The position numbers and the translations under genes are program-made. Source: Arthrobacter sp. zg-Y919 (lineage in GTDB: Bacteria; Actinomycetota; Actinomycetes; Actinomycetales; Micrococcaceae). From it: a DNA stretch of 64,000 bases. Positions 34,103 through 43,833 of this stretch are shown here, piece by piece. The DNA is taken from positions 1,984,001 to 2,048,000 of the forward strand of contig NZ_CP126242.1 of the NCBI RefSeq assembly GCF_030142045.1, read 5' to 3'. The notes under the pieces are model-generated. The model made no database searches. It was not told the origin of the DNA and worked only from the letters and a program-made list of their open reading frames with translations. Each line of letters starts with the position of its first letter. Positions within the stretch are counted from its first letter, which is position 1.

Positions 34103-35800
34103 GCAGTACGCCCCGGTGGAAGCCGAGTTGACCAGCTTGGTGTACTTGCCCAGGACGCCGGTGGTGAACTTGCCCGGCAGCGGCTGCCAGCCGACCTTGC
34201 GGGCCTCGAGTTCCTCCGGGTCCACCAGCAGGTCGAAGCTGCGGGCGGCAATGTCCACCCGGATCCGGTCACCGTCGTGCACAAAGGCGATGGGGCCGCC
34301 GTCGACCGCTTCCGGTGCCACGTGGCCGATGCACAGCCCGGTGGTGCCGCCGGAGAACCGGCCGTCGGTGAGCAGCAGGACATCCTTGCCCAGCCCGGCA
34401 CCCTTGATGGCTCCGGTGATCGCCAGCATTTCGCGCATGCCCGGTCCGCCCTTGGGGCCTTCGTAGCGGATGACGACGACGTCGCCGGCATGGATCTGCC
34501 CGGCGTCGAGCGCGTCGAGGGCGCCCTGCTCACGCTCGAACACGCGGGCGGTGCCTTCGAAGACGTCGGCGTCGAAGCCGGCGCTCTTGACCACGGCACC
34601 TTCCGGAGCCATGGAGCCGTGCAGGATGGTGATGCCGCCGGTCCTGTGGATCGGATTGTCCATCGCGCGCAGGACCTTGCCGTCGGGGTCCGGCGGGTTG
34701 ATGGCCGCCAGGTTCTCCGCCACGGTCTTGCCGGTGACGGTGAGGCAGTCGCCGTGGATCAGGCCGGCGTCGAGCAGTGCCTTCATGATGACCGGAACGC
34801 CGCCGATCTTGTCGACGTCGTGCATCACGTAGCGGCCGAACGGCTTCAGGTCGCCCAGGTGCGGGATGCGGTCGCCGATGCGGTTGAAGTCTTCCAGCGT
34901 GAGGTCCACGTGCGCCTCGCGGGCAATGGCCAGCAGGTGCAGCACGGCGTTGGTGGAGCCGCCGAAGGCCATCGTGACCGCGATGGCGTTTTCGAAGGCC
35001 TTCTTCGTCATGATGTCGCGGGCGGTGATGCCCTTGCGGAGCAGGTTGACCACGGCTTCGCCGGATTTGCGGGCGAAATCGTCGCGGCGGCGGTCGGCGG
35101 AGGGCGGCGCGGCGGAGCCGGGAAGGGACATGCCCAGCGCCTCGCCGATGCAGGCCATGGTGTTGGCGGTGTACATGCCGCCGCAGGCGCCTTCGCCGGG
35201 GCAGATGGCCCGCTCGATGGTGTCCAGGTCCTTGAGGCTCATCTTGCCCGCGGCGCAGGCGCCGACGGCTTCGAAGGCGTCGATGAGCGTGACTTCGCGC
35301 TCCGTGCCGTCTTCCATCCTGGCGAAGCCGGGCATGATCGAACCGGCGTAGAGGAAGACGCTGGCGAGGTCCAGCCGTGCCGCGGCCATCAGCATGCCCG
35401 GCAGGGACTTGTCGCAGCCGGCCAGCAGGATGGAGCCGTCCAGGCGCTCGGCCATCATCACGGTTTCCACCGAATCGGCAATGACCTCGCGGGAGACGAG
35501 GGAGAAGTGCATGCCCTCGTGGCCCATGGAGATGCCGTCGGAAACGGAGATGGTGCCGAACTGCATGGGGAACCCACCGCCGGCGTGCACCCCTTCCTTG
35601 GCACCCTGGGCCAGCCGGTTCAGTGACAGGTTGCAGGGAGTGATCTCGTTCCAGGAACTGGCGACGCCGATCTGCGGCTTCGCGAAGTCGTCGTCTCCCA
35701 TCCCTACGGCACGGAACATGCCGCGGGCAGGTGCCGCGTGGATGCCGTCAGTGACTACTCGACTGCGGGGCTTGATGTCCGGTGTGTTGTCTCCGCTCAT
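34097..35800 (-). CDS. ilvD: Dihydroxy-acid dehydratase
   Basis: 567 residues, Fe-S dehydratase, third common step of valine and isoleucine synthesis. Cluster cysteines are in [27 protein letters not shown] and the later [18 protein letters not shown]. The start ATG at 35800 ([16 protein letters not shown]) has no strong ribosome site; TACGAT about 10 nt upstream could make it leaderless. Own transcript, 400 bp from ilvB. The 3' end runs into a long inverted repeat. Confidence 0.94.
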   Translation of the reverse strand: MSGDNTPDIKPRSRVVTDGIHAAPARGMFRAVGMGDDDFAKPQIGVASSWNEITPCNLSLNRLAQGAKEGVHAGGGFPMQFGTISVSDGISMGHEGMHFSLVSREVIADSVETVMMAERLDGSILLAGCDKSLPGMLMAAARLDLASVFLYAGSIMPGFARMEDGTEREVTLIDAFEAVGACAAGKMSLKDLDTIERAICPGEGACGGMYTANTMACIGEALGMSLPGSAAPPSADRRRDDFARKSGEAVVNLLRKGITARDIMTKKAFENAIAVTMAFGGSTNAVLHLLAIAREAHVDLTLEDFNRIGDRIPHLGDLKPFGRYVMHDVDKIGGVPVIMKALLDAGLIHGDCLTVTGKTVAENLAAINPPDPDGKVLRAMDNPIHRTGGITILHGSMAPEGAVVKSAGFDADVFEGTARVFEREQGALDALDAGQIHAGDVVVIRYEGPKGGPGMREMLAITGAIKGAGLGKDVLLLTDGRFSGGTTGLCIGHVAPEAVDGGPIAFVHDGDRIRVDIAARSFDLLVDPEELEARKVGWQPLPGKFTTGVLGKYTKLVNSASTGAYCG

Positions 35801-35949
35801 GGGTAGATCGTAGGACTTAAGGCCAGTTGCTTCGCCCTTGTGACGGACAGAGGCACCGGTTGTTACGGCCTGTGAACAGCGGATGAAGTTCTGGGTCACG
35901 GCCGCAGCGGGCTTCCCCGATCGGGGGACAGTGTTCATAGACTGGGGGT

Positions 35950-36411
35950 ATGACAACAGGATCCATGGGTCCGGACGCAGACACTGCGCCGGAGGCCCCC
36001 ACCAGTGATCACCTGAAGCTGGTGCTGCGCCGCGTCTTCGAATCCCAGATTCCCAACTATGGGGACTACAACCTGGTGTTGGCCACGCCGGCACTCGACG
36101 GGGAAACCGGTTTCTATGTGCTTGGCTACCGCTGGCGTCCAGCCGAGGTGGTGTTCGCTCCGTTCGACGTCGACTCCCTCGCCGCGCTGGAAGCACCCAC
36201 CTCGGTGAACACGACCAACCTCAGCCACACGGACGAGCTGGACACGGACGCCTACGAGGTGGGCACAAGCACCGGCCGCGTTTTCCAGTTCGCCGTCGAA
36301 CCGCAGGCCGCGCTGCCGGCCACCGCAACAGAGAGCGAGCGCCTGCTGGAGCAGGCCGCGGACTGGGAGGATTTCTGCTCCTTCGTGGACTCCTACCTGG
36401 AACTGGCGTAA
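35950..36411 (+). CDS. Uncharacterised protein
   Basis: 153 residues, family not recognised. A single compact alpha/beta domain is likely: [20 protein letters not shown], then beta strands with GFYVLGYRW, then an acidic segment and a final helix ([18 protein letters not shown]). Short hydrophobic strands but no membrane segment. Divergent from ilvD across 149 bp, with TAGACT 6 nt before the ATG (possible leaderless start). Convergent with the next gene. Confidence 0.75.
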   Translation: MTTGSMGPDADTAPEAPTSDHLKLVLRRVFESQIPNYGDYNLVLATPALDGETGFYVLGYRWRPAEVVFAPFDVDSLAALEAPTSVNTTNLSHTDELDTDAYEVGTSTGRVFQFAVEPQAALPATATESERLLEQAADWEDFCSFVDSYLELA

Positions 36412-36427
36412 CGCCCCAGGTCTTCTC

Positions 36428-37393
36428 CTAGCCCCAGGGGCCGGGGCGGACCAGGTTCAGCGGCTCCTGTCCTTCCGCCAGCCGGCGTACCTGCTTCCGC
36501 AGGAGCGCCTTGATCCGCGGCTCGAACGCCGCAGTGTTCCCGCCCCAGTGCGGGGTAATGATGGCCCCGGGCGCCTGCCGCAGGGGATGGTCCGCCGGCA
36601 GGGGTTCCGGATCGAAGACATCGAGAGCCGCGCGCAGCCTTCCGGATACCACTTCCTTGGTCAGGGCCCCGCTGTCCACGACGGCACCGCGGGCAACATT
36701 GACCACCAAGGCCCCGTCCGGCAGGGCGGCCAGGACGCGGGCGTCGATTAGGTGGCGGGTCTGCCCGTCCAGCGGCGTGATGACCACCAGGATCTCCGCC
36801 CGGGCCGCCAGATCGACCAGTTCGTCCGTCCCGTGCACGGCGCCGTCGTCGTCCGTCCGGGCCGTGCGGCCCACTCGGGTGAGTTCGACGTCGAAGGGGT
36901 TCAGGCGTGCGGCGATCTCACGGCCGATGCCGCCCGCCCCCACCAGGAGCACCCGCCGGTCGGCCAGGCCCGGGTACCGGACCGCCTCCCAGCGGCCCTC
37001 ATGCTGGGCAGCCAATGCATCGTCGATGCCCCGCTGTGCGGTCAGGATCAGGGTCAGTGCCATCTCGGCAGTGGCTGCGGCATGGACCCCGGCGGCGCTG
37101 GCGATTGCGGTCTGCTCCCCCACGAGTTCGGGCAGCCCGTCGTAGCCCGTGGACTGCGCCTGCAGGAGCAGCAGGTGGGGTACCCGCTGCAGCGCTTCGC
37201 CATAGTCGGATCCGTTGGCGTAGGGCAGGACTACGGCGTCGATCTCCGGGTACTCCAGCCCCTCGGGCTCGTGGATCAGGTCCCACACGGCCGCGCGCAT
37301 GCCCTCGGGCAGCGGCTGCAGGGCATCAAGCAGTTCGGGGGTAGGTACGGTCAGGGTCCGCACCGGGACGCTGCGGGGAGTCGAATCGGACAT
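36428..37393 (-). CDS. D-isomer-specific 2-hydroxyacid dehydrogenase
   Basis: 321 residues. NAD(P)-binding motif VLLVGAGGIGREIAARL, catalytic arginine region VVNVARGAVVDSGAL and late ITPHWGG; the usual HxxW-like catalytic histidine is in TPHWGGNT. No ACT domain, so not SerA. Substrate unknown: candidates are glyoxylate/hydroxypyruvate or phosphonate-type acids. ATG at 37393 (MSDSTPRSVPV). Confidence 0.88.
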   Translation of the reverse strand: MSDSTPRSVPVRTLTVPTPELLDALQPLPEGMRAAVWDLIHEPEGLEYPEIDAVVLPYANGSDYGEALQRVPHLLLLQAQSTGYDGLPELVGEQTAIASAAGVHAAATAEMALTLILTAQRGIDDALAAQHEGRWEAVRYPGLADRRVLLVGAGGIGREIAARLNPFDVELTRVGRTARTDDDGAVHGTDELVDLAARAEILVVITPLDGQTRHLIDARVLAALPDGALVVNVARGAVVDSGALTKEVVSGRLRAALDVFDPEPLPADHPLRQAPGAIITPHWGGNTAAFEPRIKALLRKQVRRLAEGQEPLNLVRPGPWG

Positions 37394-37517
37394 GCCAGAC
37401 AGCGTAGCGGCTGGGACGGCGGACGGCAGGCCAGCAGCCGCTATCCCGGCTATGGACAGCGGCAGGCGCCCGCCGTAACGTGAAAAACGTGCCGTCCGCC
37501 GACCAAAGGATGCCGCC

Positions 37518-37856
37518 GTGCCTCGGAAATCACTTCTCTTCACAGCATTGGGGATCGGCTCCGCTGCGGCGGTCTGGGCGGCCCGAACGGTGGTGCGGAT
37601 GCTGGACCGGCGTCCGCTCCGGCTGGCGGCGGGTCTGGACACTGCCGGACTGGCCGAACCCGATCTGCCGGTTACCCCGGTGCCGCGCGATGCCGTCACC
37701 ACGGTGACCACCGGTGACCCCGCGTCGGACCTGCCCGACCGGACCTGGGTGGTGGACGAGGGAACCGGCTGGGACGGGAATCCGGGTGAACTGGTGGTCC
37801 TCCCCCACTCCCGGCAGCCGCCGGAAGGGGAGCCGCCGGAACGGGATAAACAGTGA
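37518..37856 (+). CDS. Small membrane-anchored protein
   Basis: 112 residues. N-terminal segment SLLFTALGIGSAAAVWAA is one membrane helix or uncleaved signal; the rest is Pro/Asp/Thr-rich and disordered. GTG start with AAAGGA 8 nt upstream supports translation. No family recognised. Isolated on the plus strand before the tRNA genes. Confidence 0.6.
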   Translation: MPRKSLLFTALGIGSAAAVWAARTVVRMLDRRPLRLAAGLDTAGLAEPDLPVTPVPRDAVTTVTTGDPASDLPDRTWVVDEGTGWDGNPGELVVLPHSRQPPEGEPPERDKQ

Positions 37857-37973
37857 GACGGGACACATATGCCGCCGGGATTTCGTTCTCCGGCGGAACT
37901 GCTGGTAATGTTTCATGTCGTTGCTGATGGCGGCTGCGGAAGAAAAACCGCCGGTATCCATCGCTTCGAATGC

Positions 37974-38046
37974 GCACCTCTAGCTCAATTGGCAGAGCAA
38001 TTGACTCTTAATCAATGGGTTCCGGGTTCAAGTCCCGGGGGGTGCA
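37974..38046 (+). tRNA. tRNA-Lys(CTT), copy 1
   Basis: Complete cloverleaf: acceptor GCACCTC/GGGGTGC, D-arm, anticodon loop CTCTTAA (CTT), T-arm CCGGG/CCCGG with TTCAAGT. CCA is encoded at 38047-38049. Followed by a terminator. Confidence 0.97.
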
Positions 38047-38051
38047 CCAAC

Positions 38052-38095
38052 AACCCCGTCCGCTCAGGCTCAACGCCTGGCCGGGCGGGGTTTTT
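38052..38095 (+). terminator. tRNA-Lys copy 1 terminator
   Basis: Stem of AACCCCGTCCG with CGGGCGGGGTT, then TTTTTCG. Confidence 0.8.
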
Positions 38096-38222
38096 CGTTG
38101 TCCGGAGGCCGCCGCGGCAGGCGGTGCCGTTTCGCGCCGGGGCGCCGGACATGGTAGTGTTTCATGTCGTTGCGGAGAACGAACGGTGCCTCACGGCGCA
38201 GGTCTTCCGTCCAGCAAAGCAC

Positions 38223-38295
38223 GCACCTCTAGCTCAATTGGCAGAGCAATTGACTCTTAATCAATGGGTTCCGGGTTCAAGTCCCGGGGGGTGCA
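38223..38295 (+). tRNA. tRNA-Lys(CTT), copy 2
   Basis: Identical in sequence to copy 1, with CCA encoded. The upstream 20 bp (GGTARTGTTTCATGTCGTTG) also match copy 1, so promoter and gene were duplicated together. Confidence 0.97.
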
Positions 38296-38301
38296 CCAAC
38301 G

Positions 38302-38350
38302 AAAGACCCCGTCCGATCCGGCTGTTTGCCGGTCAGGGCGGGGTCTTTTG
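38302..38350. terminator. tRNA-Lys copy 2 terminator, possibly shared with acetyltransferase
   Basis: Stem AAAGACCCCGTCC / GGGCGGGGTCTTT with T-run; symmetrical ends suggest use from both sides. Confidence 0.75.
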
Positions 38351-38364
38351 CTGTCTCCCCCGGG

Positions 38365-39162
38365 CTACGCAGCCTCAGCACGCCAGAGATACGGCGTTGT
38401 GGTGGACACTTTGCGGAAGCCTGAACGCTCCAGGATGGGACGGGAGTACTCCGTTGAATCGCTGTTGATCAGGGTCTTACCCGCGGCCAGGGCAGAACGG
38501 GCACGGGCTGCGGTGAGGGCACGGTAGATCCCCCGGCCCCGCCAGCCCTCCCGGGTTGCGCCGCCCCAGATACCGGCGAACTCCGTACCCTGCACCGGTT
38601 CCAGCCGTCCGGTGCTGATAATCGTTCCGCCGCTTTCCGCCACCCAGAGTTCCATCCCGTCACCGCGGGACAACCGGTGAAGGAGGGAGTCTGCCGTCGC
38701 CGGGGACACCGGATCTCCAAACACCTCATCCGCCATGGCACTCATCGCACGGACATCCTCCTCCTCCGTCACCCGCCGGAGGGCGACGCCGGCGGGCAGC
38801 TCGACGTCCACCGCGAGATCGGCGGCGCGCCCGATCATGATCGATTCGGGTTCCCCCGGCTCAAAGCCGTTCCGGACGAGGGCCCTGTGCAGGCCGGGCG
38901 CCCGGTCATGGCCCCGGGTCTTCCACTCCACCTGGTTGATCTCCGGATTGCTCCGGAAGTGCGCGAGTGCCGCGGCGACCCAGCCTGCAATGGTTCCGGC
39001 GTCCGCCCCGTCCAGATCGGCGTAGGTGATGAAGCCCCGGCCGCCGCCGAACGTCACCAGGCGCAGCGGTCCCAGCCGGTCGACGGCGGCTGCGCCCGGT
39101 GTTTCGGCGTCGGTGCGCAGCTGGGAGTCGTAGGCGGCAAGGAGATCCGTGGATGAGGGCAT
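38365..39162 (-). CDS. GNAT-family acetyltransferase
   Basis: 265 residues. The C-terminal half is a GNAT domain with acetyl-CoA loop GGATREGWRGRGIYRALTAARAR and later strand SGFRKVSTTTPYLW. The N-terminal half (residues 1-120) may be a degenerate second GNAT-like fold. Substrate unknown. Ends 15 bp from the tRNA-Lys terminator; 35 bp after the rtcB-like gene on the same strand, possibly co-transcribed. Confidence 0.85.
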   Translation of the reverse strand: MPSSTDLLAAYDSQLRTDAETPGAAAVDRLGPLRLVTFGGGRGFITYADLDGADAGTIAGWVAAALAHFRSNPEINQVEWKTRGHDRAPGLHRALVRNGFEPGEPESIMIGRAADLAVDVELPAGVALRRVTEEEDVRAMSAMADEVFGDPVSPATADSLLHRLSRGDGMELWVAESGGTIISTGRLEPVQGTEFAGIWGGATREGWRGRGIYRALTAARARSALAAGKTLINSDSTEYSRPILERSGFRKVSTTTPYLWRAEAA

Positions 39163-39197
39163 GGGACCACAGCCTACCGCCGGTGCGGGAACTCCCC

Positions 39198-40370
39198 TTA
39201 GTTTCCCTTGACGTTCACGATCTGGCGGAGCACATGCTTTACCGTGACCAGGTCCTTGGCGTCCGCCATTACGGCGTCAATGTCCTTGTACGCGGCGGGA
39301 ATCTCATCAATGAAGGCCGGAGTGTCCCGGAACTCAATCCCCTTCATGGCCTTCCGCAGCTGCTTCTGGCTGAATGTCTTCCGCGCCTTGTTCCGTGAAT
39401 ACTCACGGCCCGCGCCGTGGGGCGCGGAGTTCAGCGACGGCGCGTAGCCCTTGCCTTCCACCACGTACGACGCCGTGCCCATGGATCCGGGAATCAGCCC
39501 GGGGCGCCCCGGTGAAGCGTCGATGGCGCCCTTGCGGGAAAGCCAGACGTCCCGGCCGTAGTGGTGCTCCACCTCGGTGTAGTTGTGGTGGCAGTTAATC
39601 CGCTCCCGCTCCTGCACCGGCTCACTGGTCCACGCGCTGAAACACCCGATGACGCGGTCCATCATTTCCTCGCGGTTGAGCAGGGCGAACTTCTGCGCCC
39701 ACATCAGTTCCGCAATGTACCGGTCGAATTCCGCGGTCCCCTCCTGAAGATAGGCCAGGTCCCGGTCGGGCAGGTCGATGGAGCGCTTCCCACAGTAGTT
39801 CTGTGCCGCCCAGATATGCTGCTGTGCGATCTTGTTTCCGACGCCGCGCGAGCCCGAATGGAGGAACAGCCAGACGGCGTCCTCTTCGTCCAGGGAGACT
39901 TCGATGAAGTGGTTTCCCGAGCCCAGGGTGCCCAGCTGCAGCCGCCAGCCTTTGAGATAGGACGCGGGGTCAAAGCCGGCGGCAGCGGCGTCGTCGGCCA
40001 ATTCCTCGACCCGCGGACGTGCCGACCGTGTGAGGCTGCGGTTGTTGTTCCCTGCCGAGAGCGGAATGGCGTGCTCTATCGCTTCACGGAGCACCCGCCG
40101 GTTTTTCCCGGCAATGTCCCCAGCCGAATGCTGGGTGCGGACGGCGATCATGCCGCAGCCGATATCGACGCCGACGGCCGCGGGGATGATGGCCCCCAGT
40201 GTGGGGATCACTGATCCGACAGCCGCCCCTTTCCCCAAATGGGCGTCCGGCATGGAGGCCAGATGCGGATAGATAAACGGCATCCGGGACGTTTTCTGAT
40301 TCTGCTCCAGGGTTCCGTCATCAATGACGCTCGCGAAGTTGATGTACTTTCCGTTGACCTTCTGCTCCAC
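39198..40370 (-). CDS. rtcB: RtcB-family RNA ligase
   Basis: 390 residues. RtcB joins 2',3'-cyclic phosphate and 5'-OH RNA ends using GTP. Metal-binding motifs: SMPDAHLGKGAAVGSVIP, GVDIGCGM, LGSGNHFIEVS, HSGSRGVGNKIAQQ; the guanylylated histidine lies in NSAPHGAGREYSR. The segment usually written HRKGA appears as LSRKGAI, with serine instead of histidine. Shorter than E. coli RtcB, of the RtcB2/3 class. GTG start with GGAGGG. No RtcA, RtcR or archease nearby. Confidence 0.9.
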   Translation of the reverse strand: MEQKVNGKYINFASVIDDGTLEQNQKTSRMPFIYPHLASMPDAHLGKGAAVGSVIPTLGAIIPAAVGVDIGCGMIAVRTQHSAGDIAGKNRRVLREAIEHAIPLSAGNNNRSLTRSARPRVEELADDAAAAGFDPASYLKGWRLQLGTLGSGNHFIEVSLDEEDAVWLFLHSGSRGVGNKIAQQHIWAAQNYCGKRSIDLPDRDLAYLQEGTAEFDRYIAELMWAQKFALLNREEMMDRVIGCFSAWTSEPVQERERINCHHNYTEVEHHYGRDVWLSRKGAIDASPGRPGLIPGSMGTASYVVEGKGYAPSLNSAPHGAGREYSRNKARKTFSQKQLRKAMKGIEFRDTPAFIDEIPAAYKDIDAVMADAKDLVTVKHVLRQIVNVKGN

Positions 40371-40420
40371 TGCCGCCCTCCCCTACCTTGCCCACCTTTG
40401 ACGCCGGCGGGCAGAACGGA

Positions 40421-40454
40421 AGAGGAGGCACATCCGGGTGGATGTGCCTCCTCT
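40421..40454 (-). terminator. Terminator after MarR-like gene
   Basis: Perfect 15-bp stem AGAGGAGGCACATCC with 4-base loop, between the MarR stop (40482) and rtcB. Confidence 0.75.
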
Positions 40455-40481
40455 TTACATGTCCTACGTTTCGCGCTGCGG

Positions 40482-41006
40482 TCAGCGGCTGTCTGCCGTG
40501 GCTTCCGTAGCTTCCGTGGCTTCCGGCAGGATCACCAGCCCGCTTTCGGGCGGGACCGGGAGCCCGGGCACGTCGACTCCGACCTGCCACCGCGGGTTGC
40601 CCAGTTCGGTGATGACGTTCCGCAGCTGGCCGCGGAGCGCATCGGACAACAGTTCGCCACCCTCCAGCAGGGTGCGCTCAATGTTCTGGGCTTCGCGCAG
40701 GGCCTCTACACCCTGGGCGGTGATGGTCACCATATGGCTGCGCTTGTCGAGGTCATTGCGCACACGGCTGACATGGCCATGGGTCTCGAGGCGGGCCAGG
40801 GTCTTACCCATGGTCTGGGCCTGTACGCGCACCAGCTGCGCCAGGCGGGCCTGGGTCATCGGTCCCTGAGAATCCAGAACGCCCAGGGCGATAACACCCG
40901 CATGGGTCAGTCCAATGCTGACGAGCCGCTCGTTCCAGGCATGCTCTACCAGGCGGGCTGCTGTCGACAGCAGACGACCGGTGGGCCAACGCTCCATATC
41001 CGGCAT
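40482..41006 (-). CDS. MarR-family transcriptional regulator
   Basis: 174 residues. Winged-helix: LTHAGVIALGVLDSQGPMTQARLAQLVRVQAQTMGKTLARL (helix-turn-helix, residues about 35-75) and wing DLDKRSHMVTITAQGVEAL. C-terminal part beyond about 140 is unusual and contains TEATEATA from short repeats. ATG at 41006 with AGAGGAAG upstream. Target unknown; nearest genes are bcp and the RtcB-like gene. Confidence 0.85.
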   Translation of the reverse strand: MPDMERWPTGRLLSTAARLVEHAWNERLVSIGLTHAGVIALGVLDSQGPMTQARLAQLVRVQAQTMGKTLARLETHGHVSRVRNDLDKRSHMVTITAQGVEALREAQNIERTLLEGGELLSDALRGQLRNVITELGNPRWQVGVDVPGLPVPPESGLVILPEATEATEATADSR

Positions 41007-41197
41007 AAAATAAAACTCTTCCTCTCGGCGACGGATCCGTCCGCACCAATCAGCTGGGGAAAGGTGCTGTGCAGAAATTGCAGGGCAACAGTCAGTTTGC
41101 TGATTATGGACCGATCCACAGTCTAGGATAGCCACCGCGCGTTGGAATGTCGCCTTACGACACCCCACCGGCGAAATCGATACCAAGGAGACACCTC

Positions 41198-41665
41198 ATG
41201 CCACGCCTCAGCCCGGACGAAACCGCCCCGGAATTCGCTCTCCCTGCCGCCGACGGCACCACCGTTTCCCTGGCGGACCTGCGCGGCAGCAGCACCATTG
41301 TGTATTTCTATCCGGCCGCGGCCACTCCCGGCTGCACCAAGGAGGCCTGCGACTTCCGTGACAACCTGAACAGCCTCAAAGGCGCCGGTTACACCGTCCT
41401 GGGCATCTCCCCCGACCCGGTCGGGAAGCTGGAAAAGTTTGCAGCATCCGAGGACCTGAACTTTCCGCTGCTCTCCGACGCCGACCACGCTGTGGCCGAA
41501 GCCTATGGCGCTTGGGGCGAGAAGAAGAACTACGGCCGCACCTATGAGGGGCTGATCCGGTCCACCGTGGTGGTGGATCCCGAAGGCAAGGTCGCTCTGG
41601 CCCAGTACAACGTCAAAGCCACCGGCCACGTTGCCAAGCTCCGGCGCGATCTGGGGCTCGACTAA
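41198..41665 (+). CDS. bcp: Peroxiredoxin, Bcp type
   Basis: 155 residues. Thiol peroxidase reducing peroxides and lipid hydroperoxides. Peroxidatic cysteine in TPGCTKEACDFRD with the resolving cysteine five residues on, typical of atypical 2-Cys Bcp. AAGGAG 8 nt before the ATG. Divergent from MarR gene. Confidence 0.92.
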   Translation: MPRLSPDETAPEFALPAADGTTVSLADLRGSSTIVYFYPAAATPGCTKEACDFRDNLNSLKGAGYTVLGISPDPVGKLEKFAASEDLNFPLLSDADHAVAEAYGAWGEKKNYGRTYEGLIRSTVVVDPEGKVALAQYNVKATGHVAKLRRDLGLD

Positions 41666-41722
41666 CCTCGGGTAGACTAAAACCGGTTTCCCGGCGGCGC
41701 GTAACGCCTGCAGGGAAAATCG

Positions 41723-41804
<82 letters not shown>

Positions 41805-41814
41805 CTAAACATCA

Positions 41815-41845
41815 AAGCCCCGGTCTTCGGACCGGGGCTTTTTGT
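41815..41845 (+). terminator. tRNA-Leu terminator
   Basis: Stem AAAGCCCCGGTC/GACCGGGGCTTT with TTCG tetraloop and T-run. Confidence 0.9.
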
Positions 41846-41952
41846 ATGTCCGGGTAAACTCCTCCGGCCGGACGTGACCGAATCGTGACCACGCCGACGG
41901 TGATGAATGTCACGTAACAGAAACACTTCCCCATTAGGCTCTGTCCATACGT

Positions 41953-41970
41953 TTGTGTCCGAGGACACAA
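41953..41970. promoter_or_regulatory. Palindrome TTGTGTCC-GA-GGACACAA upstream of peptide-binding protein
   Basis: Perfect 8-2-8 palindrome 70 bp before the binding-protein ATG, followed by a short GGCCGG/CCGGCC hairpin at 41974-41989. Operator-like; regulator unknown. Confidence 0.55.
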
Positions 41971-42039
41971 GCGGGCCGGCTTTCCGGCCGCAGGCACCAC
42001 TCGCTTAGCGTTCATCCGCCCATGAGGAGTACCCAAAAC

Positions 42040-43734
42040 ATGTTCCCAGCAGACAGCGTCCGGAAAGGCCGGTCCGCGAAGAAGCGCGCGTCCACCCTTA
42101 CCGCCGGCCTTGCCCTGAGCGCCCTCGTGCTCTCGGGCTGCGCCCAAAGCAACCGCGAAGAAGGCGACGCCGGTGCTTCCGGTGACGTAGACGGCACCTT
42201 CGTCTTCGCAGCCTCGTCCGATCCCAAGTCCCTCGATCCGGCCTTCGCCTCCGACGGCGAATCCTTCCGCGTCAGCCGCCAGATATTCGAAGGCCTTGTC
42301 GGCGTCGAACCCGGCACCGCGGACCCGGCACCGCTGCTGGCCAAGTCCTGGGAAGCCTCCGACGACGGCATGACCTACACCTTCGATCTCGAGGAAGGCG
42401 TCAAGTTCCACGACGGCACCGACTTCAACGCCGAAGCGGTCTGCGCGAACTTTGACCGCTGGTACAACTTCACCGGCATCCAGCAGGCCGAAAGCCAGGC
42501 TTACTACTACGGCATGCTGTTCAAGGGCTTCTCCGACTCCCCTGACACCGCGACCTACAAGTCCTGCGAAGCCTCCTCGGACTCCGAAGCCGTGGTGAGC
42601 CTGAACAAGCCCTTCGCCGGTTTCGTTGCCGCCCTCTCCCTGCCCGCGTTCAGCATGCAGAGCCCGGCGGCCCTGGAGGAGTTCGGTGCCAACAACTCGT
42701 CCGGAACGGCCGAGGCTCCTGAGTTGACCGAATACGCCAAGGCCCACCCCACCGGCACCGGCCCCTACAAGTTCGACGGGTGGGACGTGGGCAACCAGCT
42801 CACCCTGTCCCTGAACGAGGATTACTGGGGCGGCGGCGAACCCCAGGTCACCGACATCATCTTCCGCGTGATCGACGATCCGCAGGCCCGCCGCCAGTCG
42901 CTGGAGTCCGGCGACATCGACGGCTACGACCTCGTGGCCCCCGCCGACACTGAGTCACTGGCCGCCGCCGGTTTCAACGTGGTCCCGCGCGATCCCTTCA
43001 CCATCCTGTACTTGGGCATGAACCAGCAGGTGCCCGAACTGGCCGACCCCAAGGTCCGCCAGGCAATCTCGCACGCCATCGACAAGGAAGCACTGGTCAG
43101 CCAGACGCTTCCCGAGGGCACCAAGGTCGCCACCCAGTTCATCCCCGACGTGGTCAACGGCTACAACGAAGACGTCACCACGTACGAGTACGACCCCGAG
43201 AAGGCCAAGTCCCTGCTCGCCGAAGCCGGCTACCCGGACGGTTTCAGCGTGGACTTCAACTACCCGACCGGCGTCTCCCGGCCGTACATGCCCACCCCTG
43301 AGCAGGTCTTCACCAACCTGAGCGCCCAGCTGGCCGAAGTTGGCATCACCGTCAACCCGCAGCCCGACAAGTGGTCCCCGGACTACCTGGACCGCGTGCA
43401 GGCCGGCTCCGACCACGGTCTGCACCTTTTGGGCTGGACCGGCGACTACAACGACACGGACAACTTCGTGGGTGTGTTCTTCGGTCAGGAGAAGCCGGAG
43501 TTCGGCTTCAACAACCCGGACATCTTCGCTGCCCTGGAAGAGGCACGCCAGGTGTCCACCCTCGAGGAGCAGACACCGCTCTACGAGCAGATCAATGAAG
43601 ACATTGCCGAGTTCGCACCGGCCGTCCCGCTGGCCCACCCGGCGCCGTCGCTCGCGTTCTCCGAGCGGGTCGAGTCCTACCCGGCCAGCCCGGTGAACGA
43701 CGAGGTCTTCAGCGACATCAAGCTCAAAAAGTAA
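42040..43734 (+). CDS. Peptide ABC transporter binding lipoprotein 1
   Basis: 564 residues, SBP family 5 (DppA/OppA). Signal sequence with lipobox LSGC near residue 27 (ALSALVLSGCAQ). Hallmarks FVFAASSDPKSLDPAFASDG, FRVSRQIFEGLVGV, and LNEDYWGGGEPQV. ATG at 42040 follows GAGGAG by 10 nt. Followed by two permeases. Ligand is presumably oligopeptide. Close paralogue of the protein at 48320. Confidence 0.9.
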   Translation: MFPADSVRKGRSAKKRASTLTAGLALSALVLSGCAQSNREEGDAGASGDVDGTFVFAASSDPKSLDPAFASDGESFRVSRQIFEGLVGVEPGTADPAPLLAKSWEASDDGMTYTFDLEEGVKFHDGTDFNAEAVCANFDRWYNFTGIQQAESQAYYYGMLFKGFSDSPDTATYKSCEASSDSEAVVSLNKPFAGFVAALSLPAFSMQSPAALEEFGANNSSGTAEAPELTEYAKAHPTGTGPYKFDGWDVGNQLTLSLNEDYWGGGEPQVTDIIFRVIDDPQARRQSLESGDIDGYDLVAPADTESLAAAGFNVVPRDPFTILYLGMNQQVPELADPKVRQAISHAIDKEALVSQTLPEGTKVATQFIPDVVNGYNEDVTTYEYDPEKAKSLLAEAGYPDGFSVDFNYPTGVSRPYMPTPEQVFTNLSAQLAEVGITVNPQPDKWSPDYLDRVQAGSDHGLHLLGWTGDYNDTDNFVGVFFGQEKPEFGFNNPDIFAALEEARQVSTLEEQTPLYEQINEDIAEFAPAVPLAHPAPSLAFSERVESYPASPVNDEVFSDIKLKK

Positions 43735-43833
43735 CACCTTAGAGGAGGCCGGGGACCCGCGGGTCCCCGGCCTCCTCCGCGCCTCGTCTTTTCCTCCCAG
43801 ATCCTCCAGCCCCACAGCTGGGAAAGGACACTC

